From Actinotalea sp. JY-7876 (GTDB lineage Bacteria > Actinomycetota > Actinomycetes > Actinomycetales > Cellulomonadaceae), in the NCBI RefSeq assembly GCF_014042015.1, contig NZ_CP059493.1, forward strand, positions 3,286,001 through 3,350,000: a stretch of DNA of 64,000 nt. Direction: 5' to 3'. The position numbers were made by a program, and so were the translations under genes. The notes under the pieces were generated by a model that was not told the DNA's origin, did not search any database, and saw only the letters and a list, made by a program, of their open reading frames with translations. The number at the start of each line of letters is the position of its first letter. Within the stretch, counting starts at the first letter, position 1. Positions 16,026 to 27,796 of this stretch are shown here, one piece after another.

Positions 16026-17866
16026 GACGCGACGGTACCCACGGCGTCGTCCGCGCGGTCGCCGGCGTCATCCGCGCGGCCGGCCACCGACGCACCCCGC
16101 GGTGCGCCGCGCCGCAGCGGCTCGGGCAGCGGCTCCGGCAGGGGCCCCGTCGACGTGTCGCCGCGCAGCCGCTTGACCACGAGCTCCGCGCTGATGAGGC
16201 ACATCGGCAGCCCGATGCCGGGGATCACGGAGCCGCCCGCGTGCAGCAGGCCCTCGACGGCGCGGGACGCGTTGCCCGCCCGGAACATCGCGCTCTGCGC
16301 GAGGGTGTGCGCCGGGCCGAGCGCCGTGCCGCGCCAGGTGCCGAGGTCGTCGGCGAAGTCGGCCGGGCCGATGGTGCGGCGCACGACGACGCGGTCGGCC
16401 AGGTCCGGCACGCCGGCCCACCGGGCGATCTGGGCGATCGCGGCGTCCGCGACGCCCTCGACCCACGGGTCCCCCGCACCGCCGACGCCACCGCGGCCCA
16501 GCTCCGGGTCCGGCGGCACGGGCACGAGCACGAACAGGTTCTCCGAGCCGGGCGGCGCCACGTCGGGGTCGGTCGCGCTGGGCCGGCAGACGTAGAGCGA
16601 CACCGGGTCCGGCACCGTCGTCCCGTCCGGCACCGTCCCGTCCCGCCCCGTCGTCCCGTCCGGCGCCGGACCCGCCCCGCCCCGGCCGCGCGGCGGGAAG
16701 ATCCGGTCGAAGCCCTCCTGCCAGTCGCGGGTGAACAGCAGCGTGTGGTGCTCCAGCTGCGGCAGCCCGCCGCGGACGCCCAGCAGCACGAGCACGGCGC
16801 TCGGTCCCGGCACCTGCCGGTCCCACCAGCGCTGCGAGTGCGAGCGCAGCTCCGGGGGGAGCAGCGCGGTCTCGGTGTGGTGCAGGTCGGCGGTCGAGAC
16901 CACGACGTCGGCCGGGGTCCAGTGCTCGCCCTCGGCGTCGGTCCAGCGCACGCCCGTGACCCGCGCCCTCACGCCGGGGACCTGGCGGCCCCGCGCGGCC
17001 GCCCGGGCCCGCGCCGCGGCCGCGAGCACGGCCGTCCCCCGCCCGCCGTCGGTGGGTGCGGCGGCCCGGGTCGTGATGGCCGTGGCGCGGGCGCCGGTCC
17101 GCACGTCGGCGCCCTCGGCGACCGCGAGCCCGTGGACCGCCTCGATGAGGCGGGTGAACCCGCCCTGCGGGTAGAGCACGCCGTCGGCCAGGTCGAGGCG
17201 GCTCATGAGGTGGTACATCGACGGCGTCAGCCGCGGCGCCGAGCCGAGGAACACGGCCGGGTAGCCGAGCACCTGCCGCAGCCGCGGGTCCCGGAACCGG
17301 GCGCCGACGTGGTCCTCCAGCGAGCGGGTCAGCAGCGCCGCCAGGCGCGGCAGGCGCGTGACGACGTCACGGTGGGCCAGCGGCCGCAACGACGCGTAGG
17401 TCGTGTAGAGGAAGTGCCGCAGGGCCATCGCGTAGGTGTCCTCGGCGACCTCGAGGTACGCCTCGAGCGCCGCGCCGGCACCGGGCTCGAGGTGCTCGAA
17501 CAGCGCGACGTTCGCCGCCCGGTCGGCGGCGACGTCGAGGGTCCCCGCGCCCTCGAAGTACACGCGGTACCCGGGGTCGAGCCGCACGAGGTCGAGCTGC
17601 TCCGCGGCCGATGTGCCGAGCAGCCGGAAGAAGTGGTCGAACACCTCCGGCATGAGGTACCAGGACGGCCCCGTGTCGAAGCGGAACCCGTCCGCGGCCC
17701 ACGACCCGGCACGCCCGCCGACGGCGTCGCGCGCCTCGAGCACCGTCACCTCGTCGCCCTCGCGCGCGACGAGCGCCGCGGTCGCGAGCCCGGCGATCCC
17801 CCCACCGATGACGACGACGCGCCGCGGACCCGGCCCCCCGGCGGTCCGCCGACGCGTCGTCGTCAC
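16022..17866 (-). CDS. crtI: phytoene desaturase
   Basis: A 614-residue FAD enzyme that desaturates phytoene to lycopene. The N-terminal dinucleotide fold is VVVIGGGIAGLATAA followed by VLEARDAVGGRAGSW. The C-terminus has the carotenoid oxidase signature around GGSVIPGIGLPMCLISAELV. It is about 100 residues longer than usual because of a Gly/Pro/Asp/Thr-rich insert (about 400-450, repeating DGTT and GRDGT) and a charged tail; both look like low-complexity expansions away from the fold. GTG at 17866 overlaps the crtB stop by four bases. Confidence 0.93.
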   Translation of the reverse strand: MTTTRRRTAGGPGPRRVVVIGGGIAGLATAALVAREGDEVTVLEARDAVGGRAGSWAADGFRFDTGPSWYLMPEVFDHFFRLLGTSAAEQLDLVRLDPGYRVYFEGAGTLDVAADRAANVALFEHLEPGAGAALEAYLEVAEDTYAMALRHFLYTTYASLRPLAHRDVVTRLPRLAALLTRSLEDHVGARFRDPRLRQVLGYPAVFLGSAPRLTPSMYHLMSRLDLADGVLYPQGGFTRLIEAVHGLAVAEGADVRTGARATAITTRAAAPTDGGRGTAVLAAAARARAAARGRQVPGVRARVTGVRWTDAEGEHWTPADVVVSTADLHHTETALLPPELRSHSQRWWDRQVPGPSAVLVLLGVRGGLPQLEHHTLLFTRDWQEGFDRIFPPRGRGGAGPAPDGTTGRDGTVPDGTTVPDPVSLYVCRPSATDPDVAPPGSENLFVLVPVPPDPELGRGGVGGAGDPWVEGVADAAIAQIARWAGVPDLADRVVVRRTIGPADFADDLGTWRGTALGPAHTLAQSAMFRAGNASRAVEGLLHAGGSVIPGIGLPMCLISAELVVKRLRGDTSTGPLPEPLPEPLRRGAPRGASVAGRADDAGDRADDAVGTVAS

Positions 17867-18741
17867 CGCGCCACCGGGAGCAGGGCCCCGGCCGCGACGC
17901 GCGCCTTGACCGTGGCCGGGACGCGCACACGCGTGTGCGAGATCCGGACGGCAGGCGTGCGCTCCAGGCGCCGCGTGAGCTCGGCGAAGAGCCCGTACGC
18001 GAGCGCGACGGCTCGCCGGGCGGACGGCGGCAGCCCGGGAAGGGCCTGCGCGGCCAGGCGCAGGTCCGCGTGGATGTCGGCGAGGATCGCCGCCTTCTGC
18101 GCCTCGGTCAGGCTCGCGGGGTCGACGTCGACGAAGTACCGCCGGCCGAGCCGCTCGCTGTCGTCCGCGAGGTCGCGCAGGAAGTTGATCTTCTGGAACG
18201 CCGCACCGAGGGCGCGGGCGCCGGGTGTGAGCCGCGCGTACGCACGCTCGCGCCCCGGTTCGGGCAGGTCGAGGAGGAACACGCGCAGGCACATGAGCCC
18301 GACGACCTCGGCGGAGCCGTACACGTAGTCGCGCAGGCTGTCGGCGTCGTGCACGGTGCGGTGCAGGTCCGTGCGCATCGACGCGAAGAAGGGCCGGGTC
18401 AGCTCGGTGCCGATCCCCGCCTCGGCCGCGGTGCGCGCGAACGCGTGGACCAGCACGTTGGTGCTGTAGCCGCGGGCGACGGCGCGGTCGGTCTCGGCCT
18501 CGAGGTCGTCGAGCAGGGCCTGCGCGACGCCGGCCGCCCCGGCCTGCGTCGCGGCGCCGTCGACCACCTCGTCCGCGAGCCGCACGAGGGCGTAGACGGT
18601 GCGGATGCGGGTGCGCGCGGGCTCGCTCAGCAACCGGGTCGCGAGCCCGAAGCTCGTCGAGTACTCGCGCACGACGACGCCGGCGGCCCGCTCGGCCACG
18701 GTGTCGTACAGGCTCAGCCGGTCTGTCGGTCGGTGCTGCAC
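17863..18741 (-). CDS. crtB: phytoene synthase
   Basis: A 292-residue head-to-head prenyl synthase joining two GGPP into phytoene. It shows STSFGLATRLL, the first acidic motif in YALVRLADEVVD, GLMCLRVF, and FQKINFLRDLADD with the second acidic motif DLADD. The start is a GTG at 18741, overlapping crtE by 28 bases. Confidence 0.94.
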   Translation of the reverse strand: MQHRPTDRLSLYDTVAERAAGVVVREYSTSFGLATRLLSEPARTRIRTVYALVRLADEVVDGAATQAGAAGVAQALLDDLEAETDRAVARGYSTNVLVHAFARTAAEAGIGTELTRPFFASMRTDLHRTVHDADSLRDYVYGSAEVVGLMCLRVFLLDLPEPGRERAYARLTPGARALGAAFQKINFLRDLADDSERLGRRYFVDVDPASLTEAQKAAILADIHADLRLAAQALPGLPPSARRAVALAYGLFAELTRRLERTPAVRISHTRVRVPATVKARVAAGALLPVAR

Positions 18742-19886
18742 CGGGCCTCCTCGACGTGCCGTCCGACGTCACGCAGCGCGCGCTCGACCTGTGCCGCGAC
18801 GGCCGCGACGACGTGCCCCGCGCCCGCGGGCAGCGAGCCGTCCGAGGACCGCGCGGCGACGAGCGCGAGGTCCGCGCTCACCGCGTCGGCGACCATCGCG
18901 GGGGCGACCGAGCGCGCGAGCGCCCGTCGCAGCCGCGCGGCGGTCACCTGGTCCAGGTCGGGACGGCCGACGTGGTCCGCGAGATCGGCCCACACGGGCA
19001 GCTCGCGCGCGTGGATCATCAGCGGCGTGCGCTTGCCCTCCCGCAGGTCGCTCAGGTTGCTCTTGCCCGTCTCGGACTCGGGCGCGAAGACGCCGAGCAG
19101 GTCGTCGACGAGCTGGAACGCGCGCCCGAGCAGGCGGCCGACGTCGTCCAGCTCCTCCTGCACCGCGGTGCTCGCCCCCGCGACGATGGCGCCGGCCCGC
19201 AGCGGGGCGCGGAAGGAGTACATCGCCGTCTTCGACTCCGCGACGCGCATCGACTCCTCGAGGGTCGGCTCCTGGAGCCCGAGCCCGAAGGCCGTGTCCG
19301 CCAGCTCGCCGCCGGCCGAGACGAGCAGCACCTCCTCCAGCAGGTCGCGCAGCGCGTCGCGCTGCGCCACCGGCAGGTCGGCGCCGCCGATCAGGCGGTG
19401 CGCCTGGCTCAGCGCGAGGTCTCCCGCCAGGACGGCCGCCGCCTCCGACCACCGGTCCGCCAGGGGGGCGGCGTTGCCCGCCGCGAGCGCCTCGCCCCGC
19501 ATGGTCGCCGCGAGGTTCGGCTCGCCGCGGCGGACCGAGTCGTGGTCGATGAGGTCGTCGTGCACGAGGAAGGCGGTGTGGAGCATCTCGAAGCCGGCGC
19601 CCACGCTGACCGCCGCCTCGGGCTGGTCGCCGCCCAGCCGCGCGTGCAGCCGCACGACGATCGCCGAACGGAAGCGCTTGCCGCCGCGCACGCTGCGCGC
19701 GATCTCCGACCACAGCCGCACGTAGGCGGGACCGAACGACTCCGCGCGGTCGAGCGCCGCGCTGAGCACGCCGTCGAGCAGTCGGTCGACGGGCAGGGTG
19801 ACGTCGCGCAGGTCGGCCAGGACGTCGGGGCCCGGCACCGGTCCGGCACGGGTCCCGGTCGCGCGGCCCGTGCTGGTGGCGGTCAT
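18714..19886 (-). CDS. crtE: geranylgeranyl diphosphate synthase
   Basis: A 390-residue trans-prenyltransferase that builds C20 GGPP from IPP and allylic diphosphates. GGKRFRSA, the first aspartate-rich motif HDDLIDHD and the second, FQLVDDLLGVF, are clear. ATG at 19886 overlaps the idi stop by four bases (ATGA). The 40-residue N-terminal extension is Gly/Thr-rich and not conserved. Confidence 0.93.
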   Translation of the reverse strand: MTATSTGRATGTRAGPVPGPDVLADLRDVTLPVDRLLDGVLSAALDRAESFGPAYVRLWSEIARSVRGGKRFRSAIVVRLHARLGGDQPEAAVSVGAGFEMLHTAFLVHDDLIDHDSVRRGEPNLAATMRGEALAAGNAAPLADRWSEAAAVLAGDLALSQAHRLIGGADLPVAQRDALRDLLEEVLLVSAGGELADTAFGLGLQEPTLEESMRVAESKTAMYSFRAPLRAGAIVAGASTAVQEELDDVGRLLGRAFQLVDDLLGVFAPESETGKSNLSDLREGKRTPLMIHARELPVWADLADHVGRPDLDQVTAARLRRALARSVAPAMVADAVSADLALVAARSSDGSLPAGAGHVVAAVAAQVERALRDVGRHVEEARCSTDRQTG

Positions 19887-20419
19887 GGCCGGCTCGCGGC
19901 GAGGATCGGCAGCTGCGCCGCCGAGCTGACGAGCCACGGGCTGAGCGCCCACGGCGCCGCGTCGACCGCCCGCCGCAGCGCGTCCGTGGTGACCCAGGCG
20001 ACGTCCATGACCTCGTCGGGGTTCGGCGCCGGCTCGCCGAGGGCGCGCGCGGTGTAGATCGGGCAGATCTCGTTCTCGACCACGCCCGACGCGTCGGTCG
20101 CCCGGTACCGGAAGTCGGGCACGACCAGCTCGAGGTCCGTCAGCTCGAGCCCGAGCTCGAAGGCGGCCCGGCGGCGGACCGCGTCCTCGATCGCCTCGCC
20201 CGGTCCCGGGTGACCGCACACGCTGTTGGTCCACACGCCGGGCCAGGTCTTCTTGCTCAGCGCTCGGCGCGTGACGAGCACGGTCCCCTCCGGGGACAGC
20301 ACGTGGCAGGAGAAGGCGAGGTGCAGCGGCGTCCGCGCGGTGTGCACGGTGGCCTTGTCGGCGGTGCCCAGGCGGGTGCCGTCGTCGTCGAGCAGGATGA
20401 CGCTCTCGGTGGTCGTCAT
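19883..20419 (-). CDS. idi: isopentenyl-diphosphate delta-isomerase (type I)
   Basis: A 178-residue Nudix-fold enzyme interconverting IPP and DMAPP, feeding CrtE. NSVCGHPGPGE carries the active-site cysteine, and VVENEICPIYTA the catalytic glutamates. WTN and TWPGVWT are typical of type I IDI. ATG at 20419 has GGGGGAGGG ahead of it, which decides against the in-frame codon 12 triplets upstream. First gene of idi-crtE-crtB-crtI-crtYe-crtYf-crtEb; all seven overlap their neighbours. Confidence 0.95.
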   Translation of the reverse strand: MTTTESVILLDDDGTRLGTADKATVHTARTPLHLAFSCHVLSPEGTVLVTRRALSKKTWPGVWTNSVCGHPGPGEAIEDAVRRRAAFELGLELTDLELVVPDFRYRATDASGVVENEICPIYTARALGEPAPNPDEVMDVAWVTTDALRRAVDAAPWALSPWLVSSAAQLPILAASRP

Positions 20420-20529
20420 GCGGACCCTCCCCCTCGGAGGTTCGCCGGCGGTCACGTCGGGGACGGCTGACTGCTGGATCGGGTGGTCTGTACTCGAAGA
20501 TCGACTCGGCCGTGGGACCGGGTCGCGAG

Positions 20530-20549
20530 ATGCTCAGCATGCTGAGCAT
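20530..20549. promoter_or_regulatory. perfect 20-bp palindrome between crt operon and glycosyltransferase
   Basis: ATGCTCAGCATGCTGAGCAT is fully self-complementary. It sits in the 212-base divergent region, 111 bases before idi and 83 bases before the glycosyltransferase start. A palindrome of this length is typical of a MarR- or TetR-type repressor site; crt operons of corynebacteria are repressed by the MarR-type CrtR. No such regulator gene is next to it here. Confidence 0.7.
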
Positions 20550-20631
20550 ATTCACGAGTGCGGGTTTCCGCCTCAGGAGCGCGTCGTCAACCATGGTGGT
20601 CCACAGAGTCGCCCTGGGCGAGAGGAGAACG

Positions 20632-21375
20632 ATGGCCGATCGGCCGCGTCTGTCCGTCGTGGTCCCCGTGCGCGACGACGCACCGGCGCTGCGGCGCTGC
20701 CTCGCCGCGCTCGGGGCCCAGACCGAGCCGGCGTTCGAGGTCGTCGTCGTCGACAACGGCTCGCGGGACGACGGCGCCGCCGTCGCCGCGGCGCACGGCG
20801 CGCGGGTCGTCACCGAGCCCGTGCGCGGGATCCCCGCCGCGGCCGCCGCGGGCTACGACGCGGCGCGGGGCGACGTCGTCGTGCGCCTCGACGCGGACAC
20901 CGTCGTCCCGCCGGACCTGCTCGCCCGGGTGGCCGACGCGTTCGCGGCGGACCCCGCGCTCGACGCCCTGACCGGGACGGGCCGCTTCTACGACGTCGGG
21001 CCGGTGCGGGCGGCGGTCGTGGGGCGCCTGTACCTGGCGGCGTACTACGTCCTCATGCACGCCGCGATGGCGCACCCGCCCCTGTGGGGGTCGGCGATGG
21101 CCGTGCGTCGTGACGCGTGGGTGGGGGTGCGCCACCTCGTCCACCTGGACCCCGAGATCCACGACGACGCCGACCTCGCGTTCGCGCTCGGGCCGACCGC
21201 GACCATCCGCTACGACCCGTCGCTGGTCGTCGACGTCTCGGGCCGGTCGCTCGTGGGCGCGCACCAGACGTCCCGGCGCTTCGCCCGGGCGTTCCGCACG
21301 CTCGCGCTCAGCTGGCGGCGGATCCCGCCGTGGACGCGGTGGGCGATGCGGCTGCGCGCCGCGCCCACGCCCTGA
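20632..21375 (+). CDS. family 2 glycosyltransferase
   Basis: A 247-residue GT-A fold transferase. The N-terminal strand LSVVVPVRDDAPALRRCL, VVVVDNGSRDDGA and the metal-binding DxD in RLDADTVVPPDL are clear. A short hydrophobic stretch lies around LYLAAYYVLMHAA. The ATG at 20632 has GAGAGGAGAACG directly before it. It is divergent from the crt operon across the shared palindrome, which suggests, without proof, that it glycosylates the C50 carotenoid. The 3' end overlaps the next, convergent gene by 68 bases. Confidence 0.8.
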   Translation: MADRPRLSVVVPVRDDAPALRRCLAALGAQTEPAFEVVVVDNGSRDDGAAVAAAHGARVVTEPVRGIPAAAAAGYDAARGDVVVRLDADTVVPPDLLARVADAFAADPALDALTGTGRFYDVGPVRAAVVGRLYLAAYYVLMHAAMAHPPLWGSAMAVRRDAWVGVRHLVHLDPEIHDDADLAFALGPTATIRYDPSLVVDVSGRSLVGAHQTSRRFARAFRTLALSWRRIPPWTRWAMRLRAAPTP

Positions 21376-21895
21376 GCGCAGCGCCCGCGACCACCGAGCC
21401 GAACCCGCCGATGGCCATGTCCTCGATGGTGTCCGCGTACTCCACGAAGATCGTCGCGTCGATGTGCTTGTTGCCGAGGTACTCCGCCATCTCCCACAGC
21501 GCGCTCAGCGCGAGCCCGAGCGCGCCCGTCACGACGACGACGCCGCGCGGGCCCGCCGGTCCGCGCGGGTCCGGCACCGCGCCGACGTGCGCGAGGACCA
21601 GGTAGCCGACGGCCGCCACGAGGCCGGTCGCGACGAGGTGCAGCGCGAGGTCCGACCACCACACCGCCCGGTAGACGTCCAGCGCACCGCACCAGGCCGC
21701 GACGATCAGCGCGATGCCGTACGCGGCGTCGAGCGGCTGCGGCACCCCGGCCAGGCGCGGGATCGTGAGGCCGCCGACGACGAGCGCGAGGAGGGCCGCG
21801 TCGACCGGGCCGCGCCAGACCAGCGCGACGACGAGGCTGACCAGTCCCGCGAGGCGCACGAGGTCCGCCGGGACCGGACGGGTGCGCGCCGGCAT
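21308..21895 (-). CDS. YjdF/DUF2238-like integral membrane protein
   Basis: A 195-residue protein with about six hydrophobic segments. WWSDLALHLVATG, ALSALWEMAEYL and VEYADTIEDMAIGGFGS match the D..H, WE..E and DT..DM pattern of YjdF-type proteins, whose role is unknown. ATG at 21895 (MPARTRPVPADLVR) is chosen for a compact N-terminus. It is convergent with and overlapping the glycosyltransferase. Confidence 0.65.
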   Translation of the reverse strand: MPARTRPVPADLVRLAGLVSLVVALVWRGPVDAALLALVVGGLTIPRLAGVPQPLDAAYGIALIVAAWCGALDVYRAVWWSDLALHLVATGLVAAVGYLVLAHVGAVPDPRGPAGPRGVVVVTGALGLALSALWEMAEYLGNKHIDATIFVEYADTIEDMAIGGFGSVVAGAALRAWARRAAASPTASTAGSAAS

Positions 21896-21944
21896 GACCG
21901 CCACTCTAGGTGCGGGCCGCGGACCCGCCACCTAGCGTGGCGCC

Positions 21945-22685
21945 ATGCGCATCGTCATCGCCGGTGGCCACGGTCAGATCGCCCTCCGCCTCACCCGCCT
22001 GCTCGCGGCGCGCGGCGACGAGGTCGTCGGCCTCGTCCGCAACCCGGACCACATCTCCGACGTCGAGGCCGCGGGCGGTCACGGCCTGGTGCTCGACCTC
22101 GAGCACAGCTCGCTCACCGAGGTGGTCGGTGCGCTCCAGGGAGCCGACGCCGTCGTCTTCGCCGCGGGTGCGGGGCCGGGCTCGGGGGCGGCGCGCAAGG
22201 ACACCGTCGACCGGGGCGCCGCGGTCCTGCTCGCCGACGCCGCCGAGGCGGCCGGCGTCCGCCGCTACCTGCTGGTCTCCTCGATGGGCGCCGACCGCCC
22301 GGACCAGGCGCCCGACGAGGTCTTCGGGGCCTACCTGCGCGCCAAGGCCGCGAGCGAGGCGGATGTGCGGGCGCGCGAGGCGCTCGACTCGACGATCCTG
22401 CGCCCGGGCGGCCTCACGGACGACCCGGGCACGGGCCGGGTCCGCCTCGAGCCGTCGGTGCCACGCGGGCGCGTCACGCGCGACGACGTCGCCGCGGTCC
22501 TGGTCGCGCTGCTCGACGAGCCGTCGACGGCCGGGCTCACGCTCGAGCTGGTCCAGGGTGAGGACCTCGTCGACGCGGCGGTGCAGGCAGCGGGCCGCGG
22601 CGAGCCCGGCGACGCGTCCGCGCACGCGATCGAGGCGGAGGCCGCGGCGGTGCGCCCGCGGGGCCGCCACCGGGCGGAGGACTGA
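21945..22685 (+). CDS. NAD(P)-binding protein, atypical SDR
   Basis: A 246-residue Rossmann protein of the NAD(P)H-binding (SDR a5-like) family. It has the nucleotide loop GGHGQIALRLT, then DAVVFAAGAGPGSG and YLLVSSMGADRP. The usual YxxxK is replaced by AYLRAKAASE (Y..AK). The substrate is unknown; such proteins act in quinone or nucleoside-sugar chemistry or as redox sensors. ATG at 21945. It ends 7 bases before the convergent sigma-factor fusion gene. Confidence 0.8.
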   Translation: MRIVIAGGHGQIALRLTRLLAARGDEVVGLVRNPDHISDVEAAGGHGLVLDLEHSSLTEVVGALQGADAVVFAAGAGPGSGAARKDTVDRGAAVLLADAAEAAGVRRYLLVSSMGADRPDQAPDEVFGAYLRAKAASEADVRAREALDSTILRPGGLTDDPGTGRVRLEPSVPRGRVTRDDVAAVLVALLDEPSTAGLTLELVQGEDLVDAAVQAAGRGEPGDASAHAIEAEAAAVRPRGRHRAED

Positions 22686-22692
22686 CCCCCGA

Positions 22693-26379
<3,687 letters not shown>

Positions 26380-26562
26380 CCGAGCCCCCTCCGTCGGTCC
26401 GCCCTGTGCACAGGCTCTCATGGGCGGTCAACCCCCGTGCGGGTGGCCCCGGGGGTGACATCGGCGGCGCGGGCCCTGAACTGAAGTGTCCGGACCGCCC
26501 GATTCCGCGATCCGCGGCCGGAAGTGGCGTCATGGTCACCGCCGTGGCCGCTCTCATCTGTC

Positions 26563-27330
26563 ATGACGACCACGGACCTGACGCGCGACGGGTCGGCGGC
26601 GAGCCTGCGCGAGCAGTGGCGTTCCCGGACCGTCGAGTCGGTGTGGTTGCGCCCCGGCGACTGGTACCACCCGGCGGTCGACGCGTTCGCCGAGGCCCTC
26701 AGCGCCGAGGAGTGCGCGGCCGCGGCCGCCTCCCGGCTCGGCGAGGTGCGGGGCGCCGCGGGCGTCGGGATCGCCGAGACCCTGGACGACATCGGGCTCG
26801 TCTACGAGCTGCTCGGGCGTGAGCCCGGCATGGCGGTCGTCCGGGCGCTGTGCGAGGGCTGGGCGGACGCGGTGGCGTCGGTCCCGGTCCGGGCCTCCTG
26901 CCTGGACCCCGAGTCCGGCCTGCCGACGATCGAGTACCTCGGCGTCCGGCTCGCCGAGACGTACGGGGCCGCGCGCCGGCACGGCCACGAGGCGTTCACG
27001 ACCCACTGCCTGGTCCTGGTCGACGTCGCGCGCGAGGACGTGCCGCCCTGGCGGCGCATGACGCGGTCGGCCGCGATGGGGCAGGCCCTGACGACGTCGC
27101 TGCCGGCGGGCCAGCCCATGGCGGCGCTCGGCGGCGGGCGGTTCACGGCCCTCGTGGCACGCGACCGCGACCTCGGGGAGCTCGTGCGCCGGCTGCGCGA
27201 CGAGGTGAACCGCCAGGCGGTCCAGCTCGAGGTCGCGGACCTGGTGCGCCAGCCGCCGCGCATCTGGATCGAGCCGCTCCCGGAGACGCACGAGTCCGCG
27301 GTACGCCTCCTGCACCACCTGCGTCGCTGA
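26563..27330 (+). CDS. putative degenerate GGDEF-domain protein
   Basis: A 255-residue cytoplasmic protein. The N-terminal 110 residues are helical and unassigned. DPESGLPTIEYLGVRLAE resembles the D-LTGLPNR-L--RL opening of diguanylate cyclases, and ALGGGRFTALV sits where RLGGDEFAVL should be. If this reading is right, the catalytic Asp-Glu are gone and it would be a c-di-GMP receptor or dead scaffold, not a cyclase. ATG at 26563. It is divergent from the sigma-fusion gene across 183 bases, so the two may be controlled together. The family call is by pattern only. Confidence 0.45.
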   Translation: MTTTDLTRDGSAASLREQWRSRTVESVWLRPGDWYHPAVDAFAEALSAEECAAAAASRLGEVRGAAGVGIAETLDDIGLVYELLGREPGMAVVRALCEGWADAVASVPVRASCLDPESGLPTIEYLGVRLAETYGAARRHGHEAFTTHCLVLVDVAREDVPPWRRMTRSAAMGQALTTSLPAGQPMAALGGGRFTALVARDRDLGELVRRLRDEVNRQAVQLEVADLVRQPPRIWIEPLPETHESAVRLLHHLRR

Positions 27331-27354
27331 GCCGCTGGTCCCGGCGCCGCGGAC

Positions 27355-27783
27355 TCAGCGGCGGCTCGACGGGCTCCAGACCACCAGGGCGCCGTTGGTC
27401 GTGACGCGGGCGGGCCGGTGCCCGCGGGGCACGGCGACGACGTCGCCCTGGGGCCCCGCCGCGAAGATGCGGTGTCCCGGCTCGGCCCTGGCACGCAGCG
27501 CCTCGACCTGCGCGGTGAGCCGCTCGACCTGCGCCTCGAGCTCGAGGATGCGCTTGATGCCGGCGAGGTTCACGCCCTCGTCCTGCGAGAGGCGCTGGAC
27601 CTCGCGCAGCGTCGCGATGTCACGCAGCGAGTAGCGCCGCCCGCGCCCCGGGGCCCGCCGGGGGGACACGAGCCCCAGGCGGTCGTACTGGCGCAGCGTC
27701 TGCGGGTGCATCCCCGCGAGCTCCGCGGCGACGGAGATGACGAACGCGGGTGCGTCCCACGCCTGCTCCGCGATCCCCGTCAC
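27355..27783 (-). CDS. hspR: MerR-family heat-shock repressor HspR
   Basis: A 142-residue repressor of the dnaK operon. The MerR winged helix is ISVAAELAGMHPQTLRQYDR LGL, with RYSLRDIATLREVQRL and a following coiled coil (LELEAQVERLTAQVEALRA). HspR binds HAIR inverted repeats with DnaK as co-repressor. GTG at 27783 is preceded by AGGAGGAACG. Fourth gene of dnaK-grpE-dnaJ-hspR, 13 bases after dnaJ. Two HAIR sites stand upstream of dnaK. Confidence 0.94.
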   Translation of the reverse strand: MTGIAEQAWDAPAFVISVAAELAGMHPQTLRQYDRLGLVSPRRAPGRGRRYSLRDIATLREVQRLSQDEGVNLAGIKRILELEAQVERLTAQVEALRARAEPGHRIFAAGPQGDVVAVPRGHRPARVTTNGALVVWSPSSRR

Positions 27784-27796
27784 CGTTCCTCCTCCG

